Source: Hippasteria phrygiana
Taxonomy: Eukaryota; Echinodermata; Asteroidea; Valvatida; Goniasteridae
DNA length: 64,000 nucleotides
NCBI GenBank assembly: GCA_037893225.1
Contig: JAZGUH010000001.1
Span: 1,116,001-1,180,000 of the forward strand
Direction of reading: 5' to 3'
In this document: in pieces, positions 44,351-55,576 of the stretch
Layout: each line of letters begins with the position of its first letter
Numbering within the stretch: the stretch's first letter is position 1
Translations under genes and position numbers: made by a program
The notes under the pieces: model-generated
The model's database searches: none
Told to the model about the DNA's origin: nothing
The model's input: only the letters and a program-made list of their open reading frames with translations

Positions 44351-46785
44351 TGAATACTATACCTGCAAAACTAAATTGATAAACCATGCATACTTTTTAT
44401 GAAGAATACCCGTACAATTTTTTGACGGTAAGGTTAACCAGATTTGGCCCGGGTTTGAACATTAGGTCAATGCCGGACCAAATTTAGCTTCAAATGATGC
44501 TCGGATTATGGTGTCCAGACCGAATTTGGCGCTCAGCCCCCCTAGATTGGGTTTGCCTTCTGGCAAATGTCACAATTTCTAAAGATATGTCTGTTTTCAC
44601 AATCCTTGGAATCATCTACAAAGATTGTTTTCGTATCGATGACCATTTGCCGGGCAAAATAATATTTAATAGGTGTTTGTACCAGTCCATAATTATCCAA
44701 GTTACCTTTTTTCAGTGATTTTCTAGGCACGTTTCAGCCTACATGGCAAACTGCAAATGACCACAATGGGCCCTTTGAAGGTAACTGCGATGAAGAATAC
44801 CTATTGAATTTGATTCTCTCAGTTTATTAACACATTAAGATAACATATTATACACCTCGTCAAAAATGCTTAATAAAAAACAAAAATGCTTGATAAAACT
44901 GCCTTTTTTACGTATTCAACAACTTTAACGTAAGTGAATACCACGTGTACATAGGTTTGACACTCATCTATTTATATTACAAACATGGCAAATTACAACA
45001 CCAACAGGTGTAATGATTGAATACTCCAATATCAACACCCACTTCAGTCTTTTCATTATACCACCGAGCCACCGTCTTGTGAACTTGTGATAGCAGTGAC
45101 ATTCCAATTTGCCAATAGGCCTACACTTTATAAAAATGTGCTCACATCATGTACGTATACTGGCCATGCTGAAGTGCATGGTGTGCTTCGGGCACGTTAG
45201 GCGTGGTGAAAGCATCATACACCTCAGTTGACAGAGTGCGTCGTGCACTCGGGGTACGTGATATATATCTTCGAAATATTGGTTATTCCGTGCACCTGAT
45301 GCGCAGGAAGTGTTCATGTGGGACAAATATGGGTGTGTGTACATGTGCATGAGATGCAGTCACTTTTGTTTACAGGGTATATAGAGCCTGCAAGTAAAAG
45401 GTCACGCGGAGGGCTTCCGGAGACCTCGCGCGGCCCGTCTATGGGCAATTTACACTGGGTTGCACTTTCTCTTCTTATAATTTTTGGCAGAATGATTTCT
45501 AACCGTAACCACTCCAAGAAATGTTTACACTGGACTTTTGCCTTGGGATTCATTAAGTAAAACTGGGGGAAAAAAGGGGGGAAAACGAATTTTATTGACG
45601 ACCTTTAACATCCTGTATTTTTGTTCCCAGGTCCCCTTGTTCGGTTACGCTTGTTTTCACATCGCGTACATATACGTGAGAAGGAAACTTGCGAAAATGT
45701 ACCTACCTACAGCCGATGGGTTCTAAATTAAGCCGGGCTGGCTTGAGTGTCTCGCTTACAGTCTCATTCACCGTCATTAATATCAACGGTCGCATTAGAT
45801 TTATTTCGAAAATGCTAATGAGTCCTAGACGTTTATTCAATAAAATTTAGCCTTAAAAGAAATTGTATTCCTCTATTTAACTTTTAGTTTTTACCTAATG
45901 ATTGCCACAAAATTATTTCATACATTTTCATCTTTGTACGAGTACACCGAGTTTCACTAGTCCGTAGGCCTATGTGTTTTAGATTTTCGGAAGTAAGAGG
46001 TAAATTTTTGGCATGACATTTCTCTTTCACATCAGGCGATTTATTAGTTTCCATAAATTGATATGCTAGTGTACAAAGGCCCCTTTCGGGGGTGATTTTC
46101 TTAAGAAATCAAAAATAACCAAAAATAACTGCACATTTGACAATTTCCGCATCTCCGGATGCGCGCCACCAGGGGTGAACTTTAAGGCTCTCTTGGCGTC
46201 ACTAGCATTCCGTTAACCTGCAGTTTTTGCAATAATTGTAATGATATCAACAGGCTAAATAGAACTCTTTTTCGTATTTGCTTGTCTACCACATTACACC
46301 ACCGTTATAGCGTTTACATTGTGTACCAGCAGCACTCGTAATGTGATGCAGGAGTTTTTTTCGATTGTAATTTTAAACCACCTTGTGTACACGATACAAC
46401 ACTCGATAAATCCAGTGAAAAAGAACAAAAACAAAAAAACCAGTAGGCCCTATAAAACATAATAAGGTGCATTTTCAAAATGGCCGACACGTCTGCCTCC
46501 ACGTACAGTGCCTATAGTTTACTGCAGTTTACTCGCAGTGTCAAGCCTCTGCAACCTTGTCCCCAGAGTCTACTTGCATATTATGCTTGTTCTCAAAAGT
46601 CAACGTGCAGATATTGGTAGCGTACTGCCAAACGCCATTGGGACGAGGTTGTTTTTTTAATTTTCAGTGCCACCACGAGTGTTACCAACGACTGTTGTTA
46701 CTTTCACAGCAAAGTGAACACAAAGTTCATGGAATGGATACAAAGAAACTACCATTAGAAAATATGTCAGTACAGATTCCCTCAA
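44351..46785. other. Non-coding interval
   Basis: No gene recognised. Short open frames here lack motifs and overlap on opposite strands. Confidence 0.45.
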
Positions 46786-47341
46786 ATTAGTGTACACGAT
46801 TGGTAATCCTCCAATGGTTTTTACTGAATTGTTACGAAATACCTTACTAGACTGTAAATTAGTAGTCTCAATCATACTGTAAAATGATGGCACCAGTGCT
46901 GTCGTTTTGAAGAAAAGTGGAAATTTATATCGTTTTCCAACGATTGTTCGGCCGAACAATCGTTGGAAAACTGTCTAAAATGGGTTAACAATCCGAAAAC
47001 GGGCGCAAAGTTGCAATTATCGTACGTGTGTGTACGTGTCGTACGCGTAGTGTACCGAAGCGACGCGTTGTAACCAGTGCATGCAGTGGATCTTGGACGT
47101 TCGCCGCATGTACGTACTGCTCGGCCTCTGTACATGGTATGTGACTAATTGAAAGCGGGCGCTACATACAACAAATGCCGCCCGACGGTTGAAAATGAAC
47201 GCCGTTTTTCTCTCGTTTTCTCGCCATCCAAGAACGCTAATCTTTGAACAGGTCAGTGGAACGATATTTCCTATAAAATACTAACCCCCAAATCCGCCTA
47301 TTTCTGAAAATTGCAACAATGACCAATCATGTACACTACCT
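46786..47341. mobile_element. TTAA-flanked palindrome family, copy 1
   Basis: Right end ...ACCAATCATGTACACTACCT followed by TTAA (47342-47345). The left end tagtgtacacgattggt is slightly damaged. It contains a perfect 40-bp palindrome at 46932-46971 centred on TTCGGCCGAA. It matches copy 2 in reverse orientation (atttttagaaatgggc-type right block, ggtggcaccag-type left block). Confidence 0.8.
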
Positions 47342-48261
47342 TTAAACGCATGCAGTATGTCAGCGAATTTCTCGTTCGTGTCTTGTGAAATCCAGTTCAT
47401 CCTGACATAAACAAAATTCACCTTGACACTTTCATCCGGCTACTCGCAACAACAGAGATAAACCTTGTCAACAGACTTTCTCAACTATCGACTTCCGCAA
47501 TTTCCTGATTATCATAGCCATCTCATTCGTTTCATTCGTCACGTTTTAGACCTCTCTCGTCCCTTTTTTTCACAGAACCTCTCCATCGTTTGATCTGTAC
47601 CCCGGACCGTCTTCACCCGCCACTTGCTTCCTTCCATGTCTTACCGTTTTTCTCATTTTACACTCAAGCTTGACTGCCACTTGTCAGTAAAGTACACATT
47701 GACTGAATGGGAGGTACGTACGTGCTTTGTATAAAAACACTGCCCTGTCTCCAGCGAAATAAAAATCGATGTCACTGAAACACGGAAGTTCACAATGTTC
47801 AAATGAAACACAGAGAACAGAATCGGGGCGTCATAGCAACATCCAGCTGGAAAGTATCGTTTTTCAAATTCAACCGAGAAGCAACTGCAGGGGAAAAACA
47901 CCGATGGTGTAGTTTTCAACCAACGGTTTCATGACTGAAACACGTTGAGCAGTGCTTAAAGGGTTTTGGTGAGGTGTTATTAAAGATCTCGAAGGAGACT
48001 ATAATTATACGACATGCGAGTTAACTCGTTTTCCTCCCTTTTACACCTCCAATTTCTCACTCATCAAAGGATTTCACCCGAAAACTATACGACTGACAGC
48101 TTTTCTCACTCTCTATTCCCCTACCATATTTCACTACAACACACACCAACACCCACACACATCCTCAACATTTTGGCAAGGACCCTCATTGGATTTGTAG
48201 ACGGTTTTCAAACCGACACCTCTCAAATGGGGACTTACGGTCCTCTATTGAATGCAACCCC

Positions 48262-48292
48262 ACCCCCCCCCCCCCCCCCCACACACACACAC
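48262..48292. repeat. Poly(dC) plus (AC)n
   Basis: A 19-bp C run directly followed by six AC units. A second (CA)n tract of about 12 units lies at 48480-48503, just beyond the MITE. Confidence 0.95.
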
Positions 48293-48308
48293 AGTCATGT
48301 AAACGGGT

Positions 48309-48480
48309 GCAATCGTGGACCTCCCATTGTTCCTCTTTTGTTTATACTCTAACTTTTTCGGAAAGCCTCCCATTGGTTTTGTACACGATTTTCAATCGTT
48401 GACGTTAGGTCAAACGTGGACCCTTTGTCTACGCTCGAATTCTTTTGTCCTAGGTCCACGATTGCCGACATATACAAACT
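48309..48480. mobile_element. MITE with GCAATCGTGGAC ends, copy 2
   Basis: Inverted copy of 37310-37490: GCAATCGTGGACCTCCCATT at the left, GTCCACGATTGCCGACA at the right, and tgtacacgattttcaatcgt inside. Confidence 0.75.
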
Positions 48481-48504
48481 CACACACACACACACACACA
48501 CACT

Positions 48505-49513
48505 CACGCACAAGTTTTTTGGATACCGAGGACCTCCTATTATCCTTTTGTTTCCTTCTTTTGTTTTTACTGAATATATTTGCAGTTACCCATCTCAACG
48601 GTTGATACACGATTTCAACTGAGGACTCCTTGCCTTTCGAGGACTTATTATCATCCAATTTTGCAATTCTGTTGTTTCCTGTCCTCGATTATACCATAAA
48701 CATGAGCATCCCCCGAAATACAAACATACAACAGATAGCAGATTAGTTGCATTATGTAATGTTTTTACACAATGTACACAATTAATTAATTTTGTTTATT
48801 CCTAATTAACTCGTTTAAACAGCTGCACTTTGTGATAATTACAAATCTGAGATACATCATTAAAAATATCGTAAATGAGTGATATTTATTTATGTAGGCC
48901 TATAGTTTATTATACAATACACGTATTTGCTTCCACCAAGACATTCAACATTTCTTCTATAAGGAATTGATGCACATCTTTACAAAAATTCAGATCCAAA
49001 TATTTGGACGCAACAAATGTTGGATTACATGAAATATTTATATTCGGCACTTCTGATTTCTTTTCATTTGTGTACCAACAGCTCGAACATAATACTCGTA
49101 TAACAATGGTACGTCTAAAATGTTCATGGCTTTTACACTGCAAAACGTCTCTGATTTTCTCTTCAAAGTGAAAAAGGTAGATAATAACGATGTAATGTGA
49201 CCAAATCACATCTCATCACAATCACGTCTGATGCTTGCAAACTATTTGCAAACACCACTGACTCTGGAAGTGCAATGCACGAATACAGTATGGGCATGTG
49301 TTGCTTCACGTGCTATCAGAGTCCCACGTATTTTAGACCCAGGAGTTCATAGGGTTAGTGCTATTTCATACAGAGAGGATATGTGTGACTTCTGGAATGG
49401 ACAGATACAAATCTCATTGTGATTCTGGACCCTCATTGTTAAAACCACATCCTTCGAATTCATCTACTGATAGAAAATCACATCCAAACTTTCAATGTGT
49501 GAAGAACTGTGTT
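48505..49513. other. Non-coding interval downstream of the GPCR
   Basis: No coding region seen. This would hold the 3' UTR of the GPCR. Candidate AATAAA-type signals on the minus strand (tttatt on plus) occur only beyond 48880, so the true transcript end is uncertain. Confidence 0.4.
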
Positions 49514-50557
49514 CTATTCCGGTTGTTTAGATCTTACAGAGAGACTGAACCGGGTGGTTCTGGAACGACCACTTCTCATGGAATTCATTGATGCCACTCC
49601 CGCCTTGTGGGTTGGTAAACGACAGAACAGGGCCTTCCTATACTTAGAGCTCATCGTGTACATGATGAAGGGATTGCAGCACGAGTTGGCAATGGCAGCA
49701 TAATAGTGGATCTTCCGTAGCGCGTCGAGGCTGGAGTTGCCGGTAGCCGAACCATCGCCCAAGATGTGCCAGATTCGGAAAATGAAGTACGGCATCCAGA
49801 ACACGGCGAAGCACACCGTGATCAGGATGAACATGGCGGCCCGGTTTCTTCGTATCCGGAACTGCTTGAGCAGCGACCGGTTGACCTGCTCCCCGGAGAA
49901 CTTCCGGGTACTCTGGATGAGTTTGACGATGACCAGGATGTTCGTGTAGGCGATCAGGCCCAAGGGAATAACGTACAAAAGGCAAATCCAGAACACCACG
50001 TAGACTTTTGCGGCAGTGGTTTCGTAGGGGAAAAAACAGTAGTATTTGTTGCCAAGGAGGTTGGGTTCAAGCACCGTTATAAAGAGAGTTGGCACGGCGA
50101 CGCCGACAGCAATCAGCCACTCCGCGATGACCAGTATGCTGGTGAAGTTACGCTCACCCTTCTTCATGACGATGCCGAGGAATCTACCGACGCTGAAGGC
50201 TGTAATGGAGTAGACGCAGATACCTATACCTAGAGTCTCTCCAAAACGGTACGCCTTGCAGGCAGCGTTGCCAAACTGCCAGAAGGGGTGGATCTCATGC
50301 TCGATCTTTATAGGAGCCGTTAGGAGGAGGAACATGAAGTCTCCAATGGCCAGCTGGATGATCAAGACGTTGATCTGAGACTTGCGGAGCTCCAGATTCA
50401 CCAGTATTACCGCGATGATGCTGGCGTTACCTAGCAGTCCCAGGATGGACACCAACGCAAGCATGCCGATCATTACCCAGTCGTGTTCAGGCTCGTAGTG
50501 ACCGTAAGTGTTGTTACTTTCATTGTAGTAGTGTAACCCCACTGAATCCCCAGACAT
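49514..50557 (-). CDS. Class A (rhodopsin-type) GPCR, peptide-receptor-like
   Basis: Intact single-exon frame of 347 codons, TAG stop, ATG in a reasonable context (CAAGATG). The N-terminus has two N-glycosylation sites (NES, NNT) and no signal peptide. Seven membrane segments can be read: TM1 28-52 with GN (N44), TM2 62-84 with LAIGD (D73), TM3 100-126 starting at C100, TM4 139-161 with W147, C174 in the second loop to pair with C100, TM5 185-210 with P198, TM6 240-262 with FWMPY (W254, P256), and TM7 284-304 with NPFIMY (N295-Y300). The DRY motif after TM3 reads GRF (124-126). TM6 has Phe where Cys is usual. The tail is Ser/Arg-rich. It should sit in the plasma membrane and couple to G proteins. 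The overall look is of a bombesin/galanin-type neuropeptide receptor, but the ligand cannot be assigned. Confidence 0.9.
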   Translation of the reverse strand: MSGDSVGLHYYNESNNTYGHYEPEHDWVMIGMLALVSILGLLGNASIIAVILVNLELRKSQINVLIIQLAIGDFMFLLLTAPIKIEHEIHPFWQFGNAACKAYRFGETLGIGICVYSITAFSVGRFLGIVMKKGERNFTSILVIAEWLIAVGVAVPTLFITVLEPNLLGNKYYCFFPYETTAAKVYVVFWICLLYVIPLGLIAYTNILVIVKLIQSTRKFSGEQVNRSLLKQFRIRRNRAAMFILITVCFAVFWMPYFIFRIWHILGDGSATGNSSLDALRKIHYYAAIANSCCNPFIMYTMSSKYRKALFCRLPTHKAGVASMNSMRSGRSRTTRFSLSVRSKQPE

Positions 50558-51827
50558 CTTGACTCTTGCAAAGAAGGAACTCTCACTGGACGAAAAGTGT
50601 GTGGATTTACTTCAACTATACTTCTACCGGGGTTTCCTGGATTGGAATACAAGAGGAAATTACAATCAGTCGACATATTAAGTGTAAGTTTATGATGCAG
50701 ATGAGTGGACCGTAGGTAACACAACTTGTTCAGTTCTTCCCTTATCGGCTTGGGATTTTCCCTTTCACATTGCTCAGACACACTGATTAAGCAAATACTG
50801 TCATTCCTAAATTACAGCAGGATGACTTGTAGGTCCTTCTTTGTGAGGAAAATAACACTTCAAATACTGAAAGTGGTGGGGCTGTTTGTGATACAGTTGA
50901 GTTTTTACGTCTGTGTTTTTTGCGCCCCTCGCAAAGAAACTGTTCTGGATCTGCCAGTACATCAACAGTAACAAAACCCCATGTCCTGTGATCCCAGTAT
51001 GGAAAGTAGACGTTGGTGTTGTAACACGTTTTCTAAAACACTGATATTTTTTCTTGTCGATGTGCATGAGTCTTGGGAAAACAAAGTACACATGAAATAA
51101 AGCAAGTCGGATTTTCGCGACGAACAACGAGTTTGGCCTGGGCAAACGTCACATCTTCATTTTCTCCGGAGGAACATAAGTTTGTACTACACGCTTATGC
51201 TGACACACTTTCTCACCGTTAGTGGCGCCATTTAACCTCTTTGTTTTGTTCTTACCCATAGGCAAAATAAGACGTGTAGGGTTTCTGGTTTGCAACTTTA
51301 GGCGAAGGCCCCTACAAGCAAAAAAAACAATTTTAAAACGGGGGGGGGGGGGGGGGGGGGTCCCCCGATCCGCGCCTTAAAAGTATTCTGGTTCCAAACA
51401 TTGCAATGACGTCATCACTTCGGTACTCTATTACATGAACCTCTATCACCTACAATACGGTTGCACCCTTAGGCAGTGCCGTCGAATGTCCCGTGGATTG
51501 TCATTCAAATTAATCTTAGCGTTGGGGATTTCGTCTGCCCAACAAAATGCGTGCCTTGGTTTTTTATGATTTGGGTGTTGTGGAAATAATACCGTGTTGT
51601 GCAATTGTCAATTTATTCATGGCATCACAAGAGCAGCACCACTTCTTGACAAGGACGCGAGACGCCGAACATATAAGGGTATTAGAAACTTCACTTCTCC
51701 TGATTTCAATACCATTTTTCAGGAAGGTGAATTGCTCATTTTAATGAAGTAGTTACGTTTGGCAGTTTCAAATTACAACCCACGGTCAAAAGTTTTTGCA
51801 CCCGTCTACACAATGAGCTTAAGTTAA
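50558..51827. other. Upstream region of the GPCR, non-coding
   Basis: This probably includes the 5' UTR and promoter of the receptor (minus strand). A CAG at about 50590 could be a splice acceptor just before the ATG, but this is weak. A 21-bp poly(dG) run lies at 51340-51360, and a half-copy of the 36020-36176 repeat lies at about 51385-51435. Confidence 0.4.
51340..51360. repeat. Poly(dG) run, 21 bp
   Basis: Uninterrupted G run followed by tcccccgatccgcgcc, a sequence similar to the flank of the 40526 run in inverse sense. Confidence 0.95.
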
Positions 51828-52322
51828 AAGTAGTGTACATGATTGGTCATTGTTGCAATTTTCAGAAATGGGCGGATTTCGGGGTTTAGTATTTTATAGG
51901 AAATATCGTTTCACTGACCTGTTTAAAGTTTTGCGTTGTTGGATGGCAAAAAAAAAAACGAGAGAAAAGCGGCGTTCATTTTCAACCGTCAGGCGGATGA
52001 TAGCCTTTAGTCAAGGCGTGCGTGGTTACCTGGACGTGCGACGCGCCCCGAATATGCCACAATTCGCAACGGGGCGCGCCACTAGTCCGGGTAGCCACGC
52101 GCGCCTTGACTAAAGGCTACAGGGCAGTTTTCCAACGATTGCCGGCCGGAAATCGTTGGAAAACGATATATATTTCCACTTTTCTTGACAACGACAGCAC
52201 ACCTGGTACCATCATTTCACAGGATGATTGAGACTACTATTAACTTCCTACAGTCTAGTAAGGTATTTAGTAATAATTCAGTAAAACATAAATTGGAGGA
52301 TTACCAATCGTGTACACTACAC
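51828..52322. mobile_element. TTAA-flanked palindrome family, copy 2
   Basis: Flanked by TTAA (51824-51827 and 52323-52326). Ends AAGTAGTGTACATGATTGGT / ACCAATCGTGTACACTACAC. It carries the family palindrome at 52127-52163 (CCAACGATTGCCGGCCGGAA). A second small inverted-repeat element is inserted at about 51999-52121 (TAGCCTTTAGTCAAGGCG / CGCCTTGACTAAAGGCTA). Confidence 0.85.
51999..52121. mobile_element. Nested MITE inside copy 2
   Basis: Arms of about 26 bp read TAGCCTTTAGTCAAGGCG and are mirrored at the right. The interior is GC-rich (gacgcgccccg / cggggcgcgcc pair as an inner stem). It is absent from the corresponding place of copy 1. Confidence 0.75.
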
Positions 52323-53978
52323 TTAAAGTCAGCAGTGGCAGATATTAGAGAGCGATACATTGTCGAAAATTCAACAATACAAACACACTATCATTGCAAG
52401 TGCTGCTGGGAACCATGCCAGGATGGTTGGTACTTGCGTCCAGGTCTGATGGTGTTACAGGTCATATTAATTTAAATAGGAAAATGCTATAAATGGCCTT
52501 GAAACAATGATGAATACATCAGAAAAAAATATATTCTTGTGTTTTTCTATTTATCGAGAATTAGGGCAGGCAAACTCAACTTGCATGCCCCGGCTGCCAT
52601 TTTTGTTTTCGTAGACCAGAATTGCCATCATGCATATTCATGATTAAGGTAATTTGTATAATAAGCATCCAACGAGGGCGCTAGATATAGTGACGTCTTC
52701 AGACAACTGTATGAGGTTGCAGTAAACCGATTTGGTCTACCTGCTGTTGTGGCTATTGGGACTATTATTATAACGTAAGAATTTGGAGTAAATTGTGGTG
52801 TGGAGGTTTTTTAATTCAAGGAAAAACAAGTCCGGGAACCTGTCTTGCACATAGCCAAGTACACAGAAACACTGGCAATTCTGGACTACGAAAAAAGTTG
52901 CCCCACTTGTTTAAAAAAAATGTGACGTCATCGGCGGTAAAAGCATTGCCACACCTGTCACATTTGGAACCGCGCACAAAACTCACAAGTGTATCATGCG
53001 TGCGGGGGCGTGTCGAGCAATGTTTTTACCGCCATTACGTCACAATAAGAAATGAGTATTTTGTGGGTGGGGGCATATCCTATGATTTTGTGTGTCCTAT
53101 GTCTCGATTAATAGCTAAAGCACAAACGTTAACATTTATTTCTTTAATACGTATCCATCAGTATTTCAGAACCATTTGCAGGTTTTTTTCCGATTTTATA
53201 AGAACCGTTTTCGATCTCTGTGATTCTTTTTCAGTTGAATGAGCTATGCAGAGGATGTACGGTACTGGTAATTTGTAAAGTAAGAGTTTGTAACCGAGGT
53301 AATTAGAGTGCAGTCAATTTCTTCTCATCTCACACCACGGCGACAGGCGTAAGATAAAGAATCAACTTTAAACAGTGAATGATGTGTCCTCTACACACTT
53401 GCTGTGTAATGAAACATCCGACTAATTAGGGCTGGCGATGATGGATTAGTGCCACACGCAAGGAATTCGCTACTACTGGGACTTCACAAGTTTGACATTA
53501 TTAGTTTGATCAACTTTTATGTATCTTGAGTCTAATAAATACATGTTTACTGCTGGTATTTTCGTTAACTGGTGTAGATAGAAATACATGCAGAGAAAAA
53601 GTGTAATGTTTCCAACGATTTCCACAGCCCCAACAAATCTTAACGGCAGGGCGAGTTTGCGTTATCACCATGTTTGCTGTAGCTTTACTATATAGCAATA
53701 AAGCGCATGCGGGTACACTGAACAATTGTGCATGCCAAGTCGTCATAAATATAACTCGCCTGTATTTAATGTATTTATCCCACTGCATGCACAATGCAAG
53801 AATCGTTCGAAATATTTGTTTTACACCACGGTTTTTACTGTTATATAAATGACTGTAAAGAGTTAAAATTCACAATATATTAAAAGTCATTACTACAGTT
53901 TAGTTGGGGAGTGACATTTTTTTAAAGGAAGGATAGTACAACTTTCAGTTTTGATTTGCCGGAGGAACGCAGATTATA
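52323..53978. other. Non-coding interval
   Basis: No gene that I can support. A 149-codon open frame at 52793-53242 has no recognisable domain. Confidence 0.45.
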
Positions 53979-54780
53979 CAGTGCGAGTCAAAAAATACTA
54001 TACACTTTTAAAATTGGCCATAGTTTTATTCTGTAGCAATATAGATAATATATTTTCATATGTACTTTTAGAGTAACTCTTCCTGCTTCTTTTGGTGACA
54101 TTTTTACTGGATTAGTTTTCACGCATGACTGCACAGGAGAGACAATTAAGGGGGTCGGGTAAAATCTGAGTTGCGCCAACTGGTCATTGCCTTGAATCAA
54201 CCAGTGGAGTGGCCCCCCAAGATCTCCTGATCTGACCCCTCTTGACTACTTTTTATGGGGATATCTGAAAGCTCGGGTTTTCACCACTCCTCCAGCAAAT
54301 CTGGATGACCTCCAGGAAAGGATAACTCGTGAAATTGACATTCTCAGACAAGACAGGGAGATGATTCGCCGTGCTGTTGCAGGAATGATGAGCATTGAAC
54401 GAGATGGTTGCCATGTTGAGGACTAAGACACCGTGGAATTGAATTGCCTTTTAAATTTAATTTAAATGTTTTAAATAAACACGAAGTTTAAGAACTAATG
54501 AAATTCTTTTCTGTCTCTTTGTTAGACAATGGTTGTGTTCTTTTAAATTGTCTCTTTCTTATCCAGCCCTGACCAGTTGGCGCAACTCAGATTTCACCGA
54601 CCCCCTTAATTGTCTCCTGTGCAGTCATGCATGAAAACTAATCCAGTACAAATGTCACCAAAAGAAGCAGGAAGAATTACTCTAAAAGTACATATGAAAA
54701 TATCTTATCTATATTGCTACAGAATAAAACTATGGCCAATTTTAAAAGTGTATAGGCCTGGTTCTTTTTGACTTGCACTG
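53979..54780 (+). mobile_element. Tc1/mariner-like element with TIRs of about 207 bp, internally deleted
   Basis: Bounded by TA on both sides (53977-53978, 54781-54782) with ends CAGTGCGAGTCAAAAA / TTTTTGACTTGCACTG. The inverted repeats extend inward for about 207 bp (53979-54185 and 54571-54780) with few mismatches. About 385 bp lie between them and include the end of a mariner-type transposase. TA duplication and the transposase place it in Tc1/mariner. Such long TIRs are unusual for mariner proper. Confidence 0.88.
54202..54426 (+). pseudogene. Mariner-type transposase C-terminal fragment
   Basis: Seventy-four codons plus a TAA. The fragment contains PPRSPDLTPLDYFLWGYLKA, then DDLQERITREI, and a final CHVED. 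SPDLTPLDYFLWGYLK is the signature around the third catalytic acidic residue (the D of P-D-L-x-P-x-D) of mariner/Tc1 transposases. A stop lies in frame just upstream and the first two catalytic Asp are gone, so the enzyme is inactive. The last codons lie just before the right inverted repeat, as in intact elements. Confidence 0.88.
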
Positions 54781-54890
54781 TAGAGCAATAATGTGATCTA
54801 AGTGGCGAGCACAAGTCATCGCGGCTGAAAGAGGGAGTCTGGGCGGCGCCATTAAAGACACTCGGACGTCCCGATCGCTTACCAACTTAA

Positions 54891-55576
54891 AGGTAGTATC
54901 ACCATTTGTTTTTGCTGTAATTTTCAGAAATAAATCATGGATTTGGGGTAAGTTAGGCCTATTTATAGCGTGATAGCAAATACTGCAACACTGACCTGTT
55001 TAAAGTTTTCAATTTGTGTGCATAGATGCTGGGAAAGCAGAGAGAAATAAATTATGTTCTAGTAGTCTGGTTCTCTGACCATACCCAGCACGATATAAAA
55101 CAGAGGGGTACCCCCCCCCCCCTTTTTCCCCCTATACCCTATACATTCTCCAGACTATTGTTACCTAACACATCCCCCCTAGACATCTGAAAAGAATTCC
55201 TGAGATTCCGGGAACACAATGACCATAACACAAAAGAGGAGGGGGGGGGGGGGGGGGGGTCCCTCTGCCCCATATCGTGCAACATGTACAATAGACAAAA
55301 CGGAGCAATTTATAGACGTCAGGGAATGATCAGGTCGGGGAACTAGACTATTTATTAACGATTGTCGGCCGACAATCGTTGGAAATAGTCTAGTTTCCCA
55401 AAAGTCTTTGGAAAACGATATAAATTTCCACTTTTCTTGAAAAAGACAGCACACCAGGTGCCATGATTTCACAGGATGTTTGAGACTGCTATTTACTTAT
55501 ACAGTCCAGAACGGTATTTCGTTATAATTCGGTAGTTTTGTTTTTTGATGCTTGCAAATGTTGTATAGGCATACCT
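54891..55576. mobile_element. TTAA-flanked palindrome family, copy 3, with nested MITE
   Basis: Flanked by TTAA (54887-54890 and 55577-55580). Ends AGGTAGTATCACCATTTG and ...GTATAGGCATACCT. The family palindrome at 55340-55402 is extended here (GGAACTAGACTATTTATTAA, then CGATTGTCGGCCGACAATCG). Without the 193-bp MITE at 55088-55280 its length is 493 bp, close to copy 2. Confidence 0.82.
55088..55280. mobile_element. GCACGATAT-ended MITE with poly(dC)/poly(dG), copy 2
   Basis: Same order of blocks as 37789-37972: GCACGATAT, ggggtaccccc, ctataccctata, gaattcctgagattccggga, acacaaaagagga, poly-G (55241-55259), CCCCATATCGTGC. It is inserted in copy 3 of the TTAA family. Confidence 0.82.

Noticed and set aside
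49766..50233. A 155-residue plus-strand frame antisense to the GPCR.
   Set aside because: A shadow of the GC-rich receptor coding sequence with acidic, low-information content.
50473..50781. A 102-residue frame overlapping the GPCR start.
   Set aside because: It is out of frame with the receptor and has no recognisable domain. Probably 5' UTR.
52793..53242. A 149-residue plus-strand frame.
   Set aside because: No family resemblance seen. Composition not convincing.
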